From assembly GCA_028289425.1 (NCBI GenBank), contig JANQPL010000010.1, positions 1 to 64,000 of the forward strand: DNA of 64,000 nucleotides, read 5' to 3'. The notes beneath the pieces were generated by a model, which did no database searches, had not been told where the DNA came from, and saw only the letters and a program-made list of their open reading frames with translations. Both the position numbers and the translations under genes were made by a program. Origin of the DNA: Alphaproteobacteria bacterium. GTDB taxonomy: Bacteria > Pseudomonadota > Alphaproteobacteria > JANQMY01. Shown here piece by piece: positions 8,495 to 17,048 of the stretch. The first letter of the stretch is position 1, and each line of letters begins with the position of its first letter.

Positions 8495-9652
8495 CTAATG
8501 ATCGGTGATTTTATCCGGTGCATAGTTCCAGTACCGCAAAATCAAATCCGCCCGGTCGACCGACAGTGAGTCATAGATCATAACAAGCCGCTCTTCCTGG
8601 GCACGTTGGTCGGCATCAACACCCCAGGCCTTTTGAAACAAACTCAAAACGGTCAGGAAGCGGCCGCGGCCGAAGCGCAGCGCCTTGCACAAAATGGCCA
8701 AAGGCTCGCCCGACGGATCGGCGACGATCTTTCGGACCAATCCATGAGACAGGCCGGCGCCGTCGGCAACGGTTTCGAAAAACGCCTCTGCATGTCCATG
8801 CTGAATGGCATCGAGCGCTTCGTCGGCATCGAATTCGCTTTTGCGCTGCGGTCCTACAATGATCTCAAGCGCCGCAATGGTCTCGGGATTCAGGCTATCA
8901 ATGGCGTCTTTCATATCAGGTACCGATCCAAACTCTAGGCTACGACGATCGACAGAGTATTTTTTTGCTATGGCCACCCGTTCTTTCGGCTCCGCATGCC
9001 AAAAAAGCCGCAGCGCGACGGATGGCCCTAACTCCTGCCGCTTCATCAGAACGGAAACAAGGTCCTGCTCTGACTCGGTGCGATCCACAAGGCGCGACAG
9101 AACCTTGTCCGGGATCGTGATGCTCTCATTGCCCAACAGTTCCTTCAGCACTGCCGGCGTTATGTGGGCCTCGGCGAACGCTGCCACGATAGGGGCGGAC
9201 AAGGATCGGCGCCGGGCAACCGCAATGTGCTGCGCCTCCGACCCATGGCGCATAATCTCCGCCAAATCCAAATCACAAAGCGCAGGCGATTGCGCCAGCA
9301 AGTCCAGCGCCAAATCGCTGTCGCCCTTCGCCAAGTCGCAAACGGTTCGCTTCGGCACATCCGTTCCGGTTTGAAACCGCTCGCACAGCATCGCCCGATG
9401 TCCATAATCGAGTTTGGGCAACAATGCCGCCAATACATCGTCGATGAGCTGCCTCTCGCTTTGCGAAATTTGCGAGGACGGCATCAGAGCGCGATCCGCC
9501 AACCGCCGAACGATGTCATCAATCGGGAATAAAGCGTGGTGTCCGGTGAGGGACACCACGCTGCCCTCCGATGGTTCGGGAGGGAATGCCCTAGGGTCCG
9601 GCGTCTCGACGGCATTGGCTGCAGCATCCACTGCCACAGGCTTTCCTGCCAT
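8495..9652 (-). CDS. DUF2336 domain-containing protein
   Basis: Cytoplasmic, helical-repeat protein of a family (PF10098) essentially limited to Alphaproteobacteria and without an assigned biochemical role. The 385-residue length fits. Family-like features include a disordered N-terminus, then HEAT-like helical pairs such as DLDLAEIMRHGSEAQHIAVARRRSL and KVLSRLVDRTESEQDLVSVLMKR. A C-terminal all-helical part contains AILCKALRFGRGRFLTVLSLF. No catalytic motif is visible. It is transcribed toward the parA-like genes but separated from them by 400 bases, so it is not part of that operon. Confidence 0.8.
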   Translation of the reverse strand: MAGKPVAVDAAANAVETPDPRAFPPEPSEGSVVSLTGHHALFPIDDIVRRLADRALMPSSQISQSERQLIDDVLAALLPKLDYGHRAMLCERFQTGTDVPKRTVCDLAKGDSDLALDLLAQSPALCDLDLAEIMRHGSEAQHIAVARRRSLSAPIVAAFAEAHITPAVLKELLGNESITIPDKVLSRLVDRTESEQDLVSVLMKRQELGPSVALRLFWHAEPKERVAIAKKYSVDRRSLEFGSVPDMKDAIDSLNPETIAALEIIVGPQRKSEFDADEALDAIQHGHAEAFFETVADGAGLSHGLVRKIVADPSGEPLAILCKALRFGRGRFLTVLSLFQKAWGVDADQRAQEERLVMIYDSLSVDRADLILRYWNYAPDKITDH

Positions 9653-9858
9653 CGTACTTCTGCTCCCAGCCCAGTTCCGGCGCGCATTTTTTGCGCCGGT
9701 AATGCCTCACAGTCGTAAGTGTTCCAGAAACCCTTTAACGATCGGATAGAGCGACCGGCTTGTTTTGACTTAAAGATGTTTCAAAATGCGCTGAATAGGG
9801 CTAAATGCTCCGGCACAAGGGTGGTGCAATCTCTGCCATCGATAGGGGAAAGATCCGC

Positions 9859-10122
9859 ATGAAAAGATTTGCAACCATTGCCGTCATGTGTCTGCCGCTG
9901 TTGGCGGCTTGCGGTACCGACCCCGAACTGTTGCAGGACCCGCTTTACAAGCACGGTTACAATGACGGGTGTTCTACGGCCAACTCACGGGTGCGTGGCG
10001 GCCATAACAAGATCTACCGAAACGACACGCTGTTCAAAGAAGAAAAGGTCTATCAGCGGGGCTGGCGCGACGGCTATGTGGCCTGCGGCGATCGGCAGAA
10101 TCCCGACGGATTTGGGATCTGA
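9859..10122 (+). CDS. Small lipoprotein
   Basis: 87 residues, not recognised. I start at ATG 9859, because MKRFATIAVMCLPLLAAC is a complete lipoprotein signal with lipobox LLAAC, and GGGGAAAG lies in front. The ORF-track start at 9805 would bury the signal. After the lipid-anchored cysteine, the mature part is about 70 residues with two more cysteines and the repeated-looking YKHGYNDGC and YQRGWRDGYVAC. These resemble the short GYxDGC segments seen in small envelope lipoproteins and may pair in a disulfide. Palindrome family A lies 90 bases downstream. Confidence 0.75.
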   Translation: MKRFATIAVMCLPLLAACGTDPELLQDPLYKHGYNDGCSTANSRVRGGHNKIYRNDTLFKEEKVYQRGWRDGYVACGDRQNPDGFGI

Positions 10123-10210
10123 AATCGGGCTCTTCCAGGAATTATCGCCAAGACTGTGACGACCGTACGTTTTTGACGTTCTTGATTGGGACACTATGTT
10201 TAGAGTCGTT

Positions 10211-10326
10211 AGAGCGCGATCAGGTTAAGTGGAGTGAGGCTTGCCGAACGGTTAACCGTCCGATCGCGCGACCAACAAAGAATCCAGGGCATGATCATGA
10301 TTTCAATGGAAATGATCATGCCCTAG
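10211..10326. repeat. Composite palindromic intergenic repeat, family A, copy 2
   Basis: Shares AGAGCGCGATCAGGTTAAG at the left and TTAACCGTCCGATCGCGCGA in the middle with the copy at 3770. Module 2 here is a perfect 13-bp inverted repeat, AGGGCATGATCAT (10286-10298) facing ATGATCATGCCCT (10312-10324). Both copies lie between a gene's end and the next start. Confidence 0.85.
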
Positions 10327-10347
10327 TGATCGTCGTGTGAGGGAGAC

Positions 10348-10605
10348 ATGATCGGCCGCATCGCCCTGTTCGTGCTCATTCTGCTGTCGATGACTGTTGG
10401 CACAGCCTTGGCGTTCTATGGAGAGGTGGATCCCTGCCGCATGCTGGCCAAAGATTACGCCATGCAATCCAACAAAGAAGGCACTTGGCCGCACACGCTG
10501 GGCATCGATACGGAACCTTGGTATCGCCTGGAAACCAGCCAGTACTCGACGGGTGAATGTGTGGAAGAACTGGTCGGTGTTTGGTCGGAGCGCATCCTAC
10601 CGTAA
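10348..10605 (+). CDS. Small exported protein of unknown function
   Basis: 85 residues with GAGGGAG directly before the ATG. Residues 1-22 (MIGRIALFVLILLSMTVGTALA) make a clean signal peptide with an AxA-like cleavage site or a membrane anchor. The remaining 63 residues contain two cysteines (DPCRML and GECVEEL) likely to form a periplasmic disulfide. It resembles small YEATS-free, DUF-type envelope proteins but I cannot name a family. Its 3' end overlaps the convergent antiporter gene by nine bases. Confidence 0.7.
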   Translation: MIGRIALFVLILLSMTVGTALAFYGEVDPCRMLAKDYAMQSNKEGTWPHTLGIDTEPWYRLETSQYSTGECVEELVGVWSERILP

Positions 10606-13098
10606 ATGACTTGCCCCCGTGTCGGTGGCCGCAGCCATGTTGGACGCCGACCGCGCTTGCGCCGTGGCCTCTATTTCTTCCGCCATTTTGCGGTTGGCTT
10701 TCAGCACACGTTCGAAATCGGCCCGCTGCAATACCAACAAGTTGCTATAGCCTGTAGACATAACGGTGGCGTTGCGCGGCTGATCGTTGAGTAATGCCAT
10801 TTCGCCGAAATAGTCGCCTTTCTTCAGCGGCACCGTGCCCGCTTCCAGCATGACGACCGCATCGCCGGAGGCGATAAAATACATGGCATCGCCCGTTTCC
10901 CCCTGGGACACGATGGCCTGCCCCGGCAACGCCAGATAAGGGCGCAGCACCCGCGCGATCTTGCCAATTTCAGATTCCGAAAATTTATGGAACAACGGCA
11001 CGCGTTTGAGCATTTGCGTGAGCTGCAAGCCAAGATCCAAAGACGGCCGTCGCTTGAGCGCCCGGCTGCGCTGTTCGCGGTTGTCTTCTAAGGTTCGGTA
11101 GACCTCACCATCGATTAAAGACTGTTCGAAGCGTTGTTTATATTCCGACTCTTCAAAGCCCAGTGCCAGCTTCTCGAAATACTGTGTGCGCAGGGCCTTT
11201 GCATAATCCGCATATTGAATGTCGAGCGCCCGCAGGCTGCCCCGCACGGCGCTTAGCCGGCGTTCCAGCACATCGTCAAGACTGCTGGCCACCTTTGGCC
11301 CCACAAGGGCTTGTATGTTTGCGATACTGACGCGCCGCAATTCCCGAAGCGCGATCTCCGCGATCAACAGAGCCTCGAATTGATCCGCAAGCTGATCGGT
11401 GAGAAAGCGCGTGAAACCGAAACGCCGCTGCAGCCAAAGAGCTGTATTGAGATACCGGCTCGGCTGCAAGAACTTGTCGCTGACCTCATTGTAACCATCA
11501 AGACCGTTGGACTTGACCGCGTCGATCAGGCGTCCGGCATGGGCCCGCATAATGTCGGTCATGCGGCGATCCAAGATGCCCCGGCTGTAAAGTTCCAGGT
11601 AAAGTTCGTTCTCCCGGGTTGCAAGCGATATGAGCCCCACATTGACGATTTCCTGAGACGACAGGATCTTGGGGTCTATGGGCTCCGCCGGGGTTTCGTC
11701 TTGCTGAAACAGGGCCATATCGTCCATGGATCCGGTCATGCCGGTTTCTTCGGCAATGTCTTTCAGCCGCTGACGAATATTGTCCCGCGAGACCTGCAGA
11801 ATCCGCGTTTGGATCAGCTTCTGCTGCGGCGACAGCAAATTCAGATCGACAATCTTCATGAGGGGCCGCAATGTGGGCGCCTTGAAGAACAACGTAAACA
11901 GCACATAGCCGATGGATGACACCAACACCATGCGCTGCACTTCCGGCGTGAGGTAAGGTGTTTCGCTGGCCGCAAGCGCGAGAGCCACCGTGACGGCCCC
12001 GCGCAACCCGCCCCACCAGAGAACGGCGTTGTAAGCGCCGGATACCGGTTCGGCCAATTTGCAATAACTCAAAACCGGCATGAAACCGAATATGATGAAG
12101 GCGCGCGCCGCCAGGGTTGCTGCGATCAGTACCAGGAGCAACCAGAAATCCGACATAACCGCGTCGCGCAGCACCAGGGGGGAATACATGGCCGCGAGCA
12201 CGAAGATGAGCGACGTTGCCCAGAAATCCAATTGACGCCAGGTGGTCTTGAGCGCCTCCCACGAATTGGGCGATACCCGCGTGCGCCCGTCCGTGCCCAT
12301 CACCATGGCCGCGACCACACAGGCGATGACACCGGACACGTTGAGATATTCGTTGGCGATGAGGTAACTCAGATAAGCAAGCGACACGGTGAGCGTGATT
12401 TCCGTCACCGCCGCGTCCTGCAATACGCCGATCAGCCAGCACACCAGCCGGCCGAACAAATAGCCCACAATGATGCCGCCGATCAGTCCTTGGAAGAACA
12501 GGCCGATCCCCAAAGCCACTGGGTTTTGCGAGGTGCCCGTCAACAGGCTGATCAGGATCGCGAAGATGGCGATCGCTGCCGCGTCGTTGAACAGGCTTTC
12601 CCCTTCCACCAGGATCGACAAACGCTGCGGTGCGCCTATATCGCGGAACACCGCCACCACCGCCGCCGTGTCCGTGGTGGACACGATGGCACCGATGAGC
12701 AACGCCGCCAGCAACCCCATTTCCGCGGTGAAGTAAATCGACACGCCCACAATGGCGGTACAGAAAATGACCCCGACCACCGCCAACAACACGATGGGCG
12801 CGAAGTCGTCCATCATCCGGCGCACATTGATGGTCAAGCCGGCAGCGAATAAAAGCGGCGGCAGGAATAGATTGAGCAGCGTGTCGCCCGACATGCCCAC
12901 GCTGCGCAGGGCGGCCACGAAGTCGCCGGCCGAGGCTTCCGACATCATGGTGTCGCTCAGCATGACGCCAAGAGCCACGCCCAAAAGCGCCAGCAAGAAG
13001 GTATAGGGCATCTGGATGCGGCGGGCGATCGGCAGCAACACGCTGACGATGCCCAAAAGCCCCGTCACGCCGAATACTATGAGCGCTGATCCATCCAT
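10597..13098 (-). CDS. CPA1-type Na+/H+ antiporter with C-terminal cyclic-nucleotide-binding domain
   Basis: Inner-membrane cation/proton exchanger for pH and sodium homeostasis. I start at ATG 13098 (MDGSALIVFGVTGLLGIVSV), which begins directly with the first membrane helix; the longer ORF prefix is not membrane-like. About 12 hydrophobic segments cover residues 1-430, including EGESLFNDAAAIAIFAIL, the conserved ND ion-binding site of NhaP/NHE exchangers. A helical linker follows. The last 130 residues are a cNMP-binding domain: LFHKFSESEIGKIARVL, QGETGDAMYFIASGDAVV and the phosphate-binding cassette FGEMALLNDQPRNATV with its arginine. This suggests gating by cAMP or cGMP. About 833 residues, normal for this fusion class. 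Confidence 0.92.
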   Translation of the reverse strand: MDGSALIVFGVTGLLGIVSVLLPIARRIQMPYTFLLALLGVALGVMLSDTMMSEASAGDFVAALRSVGMSGDTLLNLFLPPLLFAAGLTINVRRMMDDFAPIVLLAVVGVIFCTAIVGVSIYFTAEMGLLAALLIGAIVSTTDTAAVVAVFRDIGAPQRLSILVEGESLFNDAAAIAIFAILISLLTGTSQNPVALGIGLFFQGLIGGIIVGYLFGRLVCWLIGVLQDAAVTEITLTVSLAYLSYLIANEYLNVSGVIACVVAAMVMGTDGRTRVSPNSWEALKTTWRQLDFWATSLIFVLAAMYSPLVLRDAVMSDFWLLLVLIAATLAARAFIIFGFMPVLSYCKLAEPVSGAYNAVLWWGGLRGAVTVALALAASETPYLTPEVQRMVLVSSIGYVLFTLFFKAPTLRPLMKIVDLNLLSPQQKLIQTRILQVSRDNIRQRLKDIAEETGMTGSMDDMALFQQDETPAEPIDPKILSSQEIVNVGLISLATRENELYLELYSRGILDRRMTDIMRAHAGRLIDAVKSNGLDGYNEVSDKFLQPSRYLNTALWLQRRFGFTRFLTDQLADQFEALLIAEIALRELRRVSIANIQALVGPKVASSLDDVLERRLSAVRGSLRALDIQYADYAKALRTQYFEKLALGFEESEYKQRFEQSLIDGEVYRTLEDNREQRSRALKRRPSLDLGLQLTQMLKRVPLFHKFSESEIGKIARVLRPYLALPGQAIVSQGETGDAMYFIASGDAVVMLEAGTVPLKKGDYFGEMALLNDQPRNATVMSTGYSNLLVLQRADFERVLKANRKMAEEIEATAQARSASNMAAATDTGASHLR

Positions 13099-13285
13099 TC
13101 TGCGGTTTTTTTCGCCCTGCTGGACATCCTTGGCAAGTCTGCGAGACGAACCTGCAAGGTCAGCGCCTTGTATACAGCCGCCAAATCCACACGTATAAGC
13201 ACCTTTGGCCCGCCCGGATGGGGCACGACCACCAACAATCAATCGCCTGGCGAGAAGCCGAAAAGCCAGCCACAACCTGCCGATT

Positions 13286-14647
13286 ATGGAAAAACCCGCC
13301 AACCAGATCGATACCGTTGCGACTCTATCCGATTCCACGGATTTTCGGTGGTATCTCACGACCCACGGCACCTGGTTTGTGGGCATGGGTCTCCAAATGG
13401 TGATTTTCCCCTATTTGGTGACCGAAGTGCTGCTGGGCTCCCCCAAAATGATCGGCATTGCCCAAATGGCACTGCTGGCACCCACTTGGGTTCTCATGCT
13501 GTTTGCGGGCGCCATTGCCGACCGGCAAGACGGGCGGCGCATGCTAATCGTTATGAATGCAGCCGCCATCCTGCCACCTTTGGTACTTTCCCTTGTGGTG
13601 GGGGGCGGCACGCTCACCTATTGGCTGATCATCGCTTATGCCTTGTCCATGGGCGTCCTGAGCGCCTTCTCCATGCCGACGCGGGACTCTCTGCTGAACG
13701 ATGTGGTGGCGCAGATCCGCGAGACGAACGCGGACGAAGCGTCGAAAGTTCAGCGCGCCGTCGCCTTGTCGAACATGACCCAATTCGGCGGACAGACCGC
13801 CGGTATGATCATCGCGGGTGCCGCCGCCATATTGGGCACGGCGCCATTGATCTTCTTTCACGCCATTGTCGCTGCTATTGGCATGATCGCTTCTCAGCGC
13901 CTCCATCCGGCGGTCCATGCAAGGGCCAAAGACGATATTGCCGTTCATCCGCTCAAAGCGATCCGGGAAGGGTTGTCCGAAGTGTACCGCTCGCCCATCC
14001 TTTTGCCGCTGGTGTTGACGGCTCTGTCTGTCGGATTGTTTTTCGCAGGCTCCTTCATGGTGACGCTGCCGGTCCTCATTCGAGAGGATTATGGCGGCGG
14101 CATTTCCAAATTCTCGCTGGCGACCGTCAGTTTCTGGGTGGGCACGATCATCTCCTCCCTCACATTGATCCGTATGGGACACATCGCCCATCGGGGCCGG
14201 GCGCTGCTTTTGGCTTTGGCCAGCGGCGTGGTCCTGCTCGCCTCCATGTCGATCCCCCTGCCCTTTGCCCTATTGTGCCTGACGTTTTTGGGATGGGGCC
14301 TTGGCGCGGGCGTTGCCCTCACCCTGTCCCGCGGCATCGTCCAAGAGGTGGCGCCCGCAAGCCACCGCGCACGGATTTTGGCGATCTATCAGCTCGGGTT
14401 CAGCGGTGGGATGCCGCTTGGGTCTTTGATGATGGGTTTTCTGATAGAGGCTTACGGTGCACGGACGGCCGTTTTGATCCCCGCCGCCGCCATGACCGTT
14501 GCCCTCACGGTGATGACGTTGCGCTCACATCTGTGGTCGCTGGATCAAATGACCGCGCGGCTGGCGAGAGAAGCGGCCATTGGCGATGCAGAACCGTCAG
14601 CTCAAAAGCGAGACCCGGTTCCCGAAGTCCCCACGTCGACGCTGTGA
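13286..14647 (+). CDS. MFS transporter, MFS_3-like exporter
   Basis: About 453 residues with 11-12 hydrophobic segments. It is an inner-membrane secondary transporter. The loop DRQDGRRMLIVMNA after helix 2 matches the MFS signature between helices 2 and 3. The overall style (TTHGTWFVGMGLQMVIFPYLV at the start, VLIREDYGGG mid-protein, SRGIVQEVAPASHRARI late) resembles the MFS_3 exporter group that includes EntS. I prefer ATG 13286 (MEKPANQ) to the TTG at 13205 because it leaves a normal N-terminus, but no strong ribosome-binding site supports either. It is divergent from the antiporter. The substrate is unknown. Confidence 0.82.
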   Translation: MEKPANQIDTVATLSDSTDFRWYLTTHGTWFVGMGLQMVIFPYLVTEVLLGSPKMIGIAQMALLAPTWVLMLFAGAIADRQDGRRMLIVMNAAAILPPLVLSLVVGGGTLTYWLIIAYALSMGVLSAFSMPTRDSLLNDVVAQIRETNADEASKVQRAVALSNMTQFGGQTAGMIIAGAAAILGTAPLIFFHAIVAAIGMIASQRLHPAVHARAKDDIAVHPLKAIREGLSEVYRSPILLPLVLTALSVGLFFAGSFMVTLPVLIREDYGGGISKFSLATVSFWVGTIISSLTLIRMGHIAHRGRALLLALASGVVLLASMSIPLPFALLCLTFLGWGLGAGVALTLSRGIVQEVAPASHRARILAIYQLGFSGGMPLGSLMMGFLIEAYGARTAVLIPAAAMTVALTVMTLRSHLWSLDQMTARLAREAAIGDAEPSAQKRDPVPEVPTSTL

Positions 14648-14671
14648 AGCAGCGCACCGGTATACCGATCC

Positions 14672-15229
14672 TTAGGCGACCGCTTTTTCGTCAAGCTCGC
14701 GTTTCACAAAGCCTTCGACGATATCGTCAAGCTCATCCCACTTTGTGAACTCATAATCCTGGTGCGTGTCCGTGGGGCCGCCGGCGGCGCGCATGATTTG
14801 CTGCAAGATGAAGCGCTTGAAGAAATTATACTCCGTGTACCGCAGCGCGCCGGGGATCTGATGCACTTCAATAGACGCCCAATGAACGGATTTCGCAAAG
14901 TCCTGGCAGAGCTTACGAAGATCCGCCTTGTCGCCCTCGTCATCGCTCATGGCACCAAGGCTGACGGATAAAAACATGCCGGGCAGTTCCTTCAGGCGGT
15001 CCGAATGGGCTTTTAGGTAACGTTTGACCGCGGCTGGGAAATGATGCTCGTGAATGGGCGCACCGATGATCACGGCATCCGGATTTGGCCATTCGGCGTC
15101 ATCATGTTTCTCGGACAGATCGTACAACACGGCTTGATGCCCCATGGCCTCCACCTTCTGGGCAACCCGCCGGGAAATCTTGCGCGTCTGTCCTTCGATC
15201 GATCCATAACCAACCAGTACGGTGCTCAT
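14672..15229 (-). CDS. HemG-like flavodoxin-domain protein (protoporphyrinogen oxidase type)
   Basis: FMN-binding flavodoxin-like protein of about 185 residues. HemG enzymes oxidise protoporphyrinogen IX to protoporphyrin IX at the membrane with quinone as acceptor. The FMN phosphate loop YGSIEGQTRKI lies at the N-terminus. PDAVIIGAPIHEHHFPAAVKRYL and FLSVSLGA follow the flavodoxin_5 pattern, and there is a helical insertion near the end (YNFFKRFILQQIMRAAGG), as in HemG. I start at ATG 15229 with GGAGG upstream rather than 15265. Without other haem genes nearby the exact role is inferred; a general flavodoxin-type reductase is possible. Confidence 0.8.
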   Translation of the reverse strand: MSTVLVGYGSIEGQTRKISRRVAQKVEAMGHQAVLYDLSEKHDDAEWPNPDAVIIGAPIHEHHFPAAVKRYLKAHSDRLKELPGMFLSVSLGAMSDDEGDKADLRKLCQDFAKSVHWASIEVHQIPGALRYTEYNFFKRFILQQIMRAAGGPTDTHQDYEFTKWDELDDIVEGFVKRELDEKAVA

Positions 15230-15374
15230 CTCGCATCCTCCAGCGTTTCGGTGTGGAGGTAACAAACACCAGGCCGGCGGAAAGCACCTTGATCGACGTC
15301 AATTGCGGACGAACTTTACCCGGCAAAGGAATGGGGCCACCTGCCTTCCATGGACCGTAAATACCTCTTGCTGT

Positions 15375-15380
15375 TATAAT
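15375..15380 (+). promoter_or_regulatory. Consensus -10 box TATAAT of the toxin-antitoxin operon
   Basis: A perfect TATAAT ends seven bases before the antitoxin ATG at 15387, so transcription would begin at or next to the start codon. No Shine-Dalgarno sequence fits in between. The -35 region is weak (TGGACC near 15351). Confidence 0.5.
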
Positions 15381-15386
15381 GAGCAC

Positions 15387-15599
15387 ATGAACAAGACTGA
15401 GACGATCATCGTTGACGTATATCCCTGGGCGGAGCCGACCGAGGAACAGAAGAAATTCTTCGACGCTCTTCCGCCGGAAGAGAAACGCCGCATGATCGAA
15501 CAGTCGATAAAGGAAGGTGTAGACAGCGGGCCGCCTGAACAAACTGATGCCGAGAGCATCGTTGACGAGGCTAAAAAACGTCGAGAGCATGGCGTTTAA
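15387..15599 (+). CDS. ParD-like antitoxin of a type II toxin-antitoxin pair
   Basis: 70 residues, starting MNKTETIIVDVYPW. The chain is strongly acidic and helical (EPTEEQKKFFDALPPEEKRRMIEQSIKEG), with a disordered-looking C-terminal tail that would wrap the toxin. It is the first gene of a two-gene unit and its stop overlaps the toxin start by 11 bases, the usual arrangement for ParD/ParE. The N-terminal beta strand followed by helices suggests a ribbon-helix-helix-type DNA binder, but the motif is weak. The ORF-track start at 15222 reads through the promoter and is rejected. It is identified mainly by position. Confidence 0.7.
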   Translation: MNKTETIIVDVYPWAEPTEEQKKFFDALPPEEKRRMIEQSIKEGVDSGPPEQTDAESIVDEAKKRREHGV

Positions 15600-15855
15600 G
15601 CTTCGCCCGCTGGTCAAACAGCAGCTATTTGAGATCTTCGACTACACCGCTGACACTTTTGGCGAAGCCCAAGCTGAAAAATATTTGAAGGAACTCAGCG
15701 GTGTTTTCGAGATGATCAGTTCAAACCCTCACATTGGCCACGCCTATCACGCCACTACGCGCCAGTTCATTCATGGCCGCCACATCATTGTTTATGAAGT
15801 TGTCAACAGCGACGTGATTATTACGAGATTGTTTCATGCCGCACAAAGAAGATAG
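15589..15855 (+). CDS. ParE-like toxin (RelE/ParE superfamily)
   Basis: 88 residues starting MAFKLRPLVKQQLFEIFDYTADTFGEAQAEKYL, a textbook ParE N-terminus: two helices around the conserved IxxYTxxxFGxxxAxxY pattern. SSNPHIGHAYHATTRQFIHGRHIIVYEV forms the beta sheet, and the last strand ends IITRLFHAAQR, where the conserved arginine of ParE lies. ParE toxins poison DNA gyrase. Translation is probably coupled to the antitoxin through the 11-base overlap. The toxin stop lies two bases before a duplicated VOC-gene tail, so the pair sits at a recombination boundary. Confidence 0.9.
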   Translation: MAFKLRPLVKQQLFEIFDYTADTFGEAQAEKYLKELSGVFEMISSNPHIGHAYHATTRQFIHGRHIIVYEVVNSDVIITRLFHAAQRR

Positions 15856-15857
15856 CG

Positions 15858-16127
15858 TCAAACAACCGGTCCCGTTAGCGAGGCGCGTTGCGAGAGTTCG
15901 ATCCAATTGCCGTCCGGGTCGCGGACAAAGGAGAAGCGCGCCACCGCGCCCAGTGTGATGGGCGGGCGGCCTTCGGCACCACCGCGTTTCAGCACATCCC
16001 CGTGAACTTGATCCGCGTTCCAAACCTGCAAAGTGAGATAGCGGAAGCCAGGCCCTTCCATCGAGGCGTCTGCGGGTGCAATGCCATCTTGTTCCAAAAA
16101 ACAGCACACCTCCCCCACGGAAACTAA
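15858..16127 (-). pseudogene. Detached 3' end of a VOC-family gene
   Basis: Only the last 90 or so codons remain. From APADASMEGPGFRY to ASLTGPV, 72 residues are identical to the C-terminus of the complete gene at 17875-18564, then the match fades at about FLEQD and stops near 16127. The frame stays open to 16190 by chance, through unrelated sequence without a start signal. It is an inactive remnant that marks the left end of an inserted or rearranged segment. Confidence 0.85.
15868..16125. repeat. Direct repeat, left copy (VOC gene tail)
   Basis: Aligns without gaps to 17885-18107 at a constant offset of 2017. I count seven mismatches over the first 207 bases, all silent in the VOC frame, then rapidly more. 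Weaker similarity runs to about 16125. The match starts abruptly three codons before the VOC stop. Confidence 0.9.
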
Positions 16128-16248
16128 AGAGTGTTTTCCGATTCGACACCATTCGAAAGTTGTGTTTCCCTGGTAGATGTCACTTTTCAACTAGCTGTCC
16201 AACGCGGACATTGGCGACGATTTTGTTGAGCCTATTTCGGAGGAATTC

Positions 16249-16878
16249 ATGCCGAATGTGAAATGGGAGTTACGGGCCACCAGCGATAGTCTCTCTGAGA
16301 TTCAGAAACTCTTAGACGATCAGCATGGAGAGTATGTTAAGCAACTCCACGATCAGGCCGACGTGGACTGGAAAGATCCTTCATTGTCCAAACGGTTGGC
16401 ATGCAAAGGAAACCAACATACTTGTAAACCTACCATAAACGTTCCCGCATTGAACAAATCATACGAACTCACGCTTACCGGAACCGGGGACTCCGAAATT
16501 GTCGGCCATCATCTGGGACCTCGCGCACTTTCTTGGAACGAAACTGAGCTCAAGGGACACGAACCAGACTTAGGCGACATAACCGTGACGCTACTCGCTA
16601 GCGAAACACACGCAGGAACGTTGGTACCATTGCAGCGGAACAAGTCGCTACCAGCAATCAATCGGAATACATACTTCTTCGTAATTGATATTGAGAAAGT
16701 AGGAAAACTCGTAAGCGGTACTCCAGCAATTGTTGAATCGATTATCAACGAGATTCCTCCCCGAAGCCGTTACTATTTCAAGAATCCACCAATCAACTTC
16801 TATCTGGAAACAGACCAGCAGAGGTCGACGCCTCTGGCGATACTGACTAGTGCGTATACAGATGTAGAACCGAAATAG
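16249..16878 (+). CDS. Orphan protein of the AT-rich islet (ORF A)
   Basis: 209 residues, not recognised. GGAGGAATTC directly precedes the ATG, an excellent ribosome-binding site, so it is likely expressed. No signal peptide or membrane helix. The sequence looks like a compact alpha/beta or beta-rich globular protein: helices near the start (SLSEIQKLLDDQHGEYVKQLHD), then strands (KSYELTLTGTGDSEIVG, DITVTLLASETHAG, TYFFVIDIEKVGKLV). Two cysteines lie in ACKGNQHTCK. Base use is unlike the neighbours: in line 16681-16740 I count 23 G+C of 60, against 43 of 60 in line 18961-19020. This points to acquisition from elsewhere. Function unknown. Confidence 0.7.
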   Translation: MPNVKWELRATSDSLSEIQKLLDDQHGEYVKQLHDQADVDWKDPSLSKRLACKGNQHTCKPTINVPALNKSYELTLTGTGDSEIVGHHLGPRALSWNETELKGHEPDLGDITVTLLASETHAGTLVPLQRNKSLPAINRNTYFFVIDIEKVGKLVSGTPAIVESIINEIPPRSRYYFKNPPINFYLETDQQRSTPLAILTSAYTDVEPK

Positions 16879-17048
16879 ACGAACACCTTGGACCAAAGGC
16901 CTTCCGCGCTGCTATTTTTTGTCATTCAACCACGGGATTACCCCATCATCGGCGCGCTTTATGAATGCAGCAGCGAACTGAGCGGCCAATGGTTGTTCAC
17001 TTCTTTAAGCGACCCCAATAGAACAGTCTAAGACACCAAAAAGGCAAG

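Noticed and set aside
11498-12442. 314-residue minus-strand ORF inside the antiporter
   Set aside because: Out-of-frame shadow of the CPA1 gene on the same strand; Arg/His-rich with no recognisable motif.
13168-14748. 526-residue ORF over the MFS gene
   Set aside because: It is a shadow of the 13286-14647 reading frame; rich in Arg/His/Pro, no membrane pattern, no motif.
15222-15386. N-terminal extension of the antitoxin ORF
   Set aside because: It translates the promoter including TATAAT; the family-like start is MNKTETIIV at 15387.
16128-16190. ORF-track N-terminus of the VOC fragment
   Set aside because: The sequence left of the homology break is unrelated, without a start signal; the fragment is a pseudogene.
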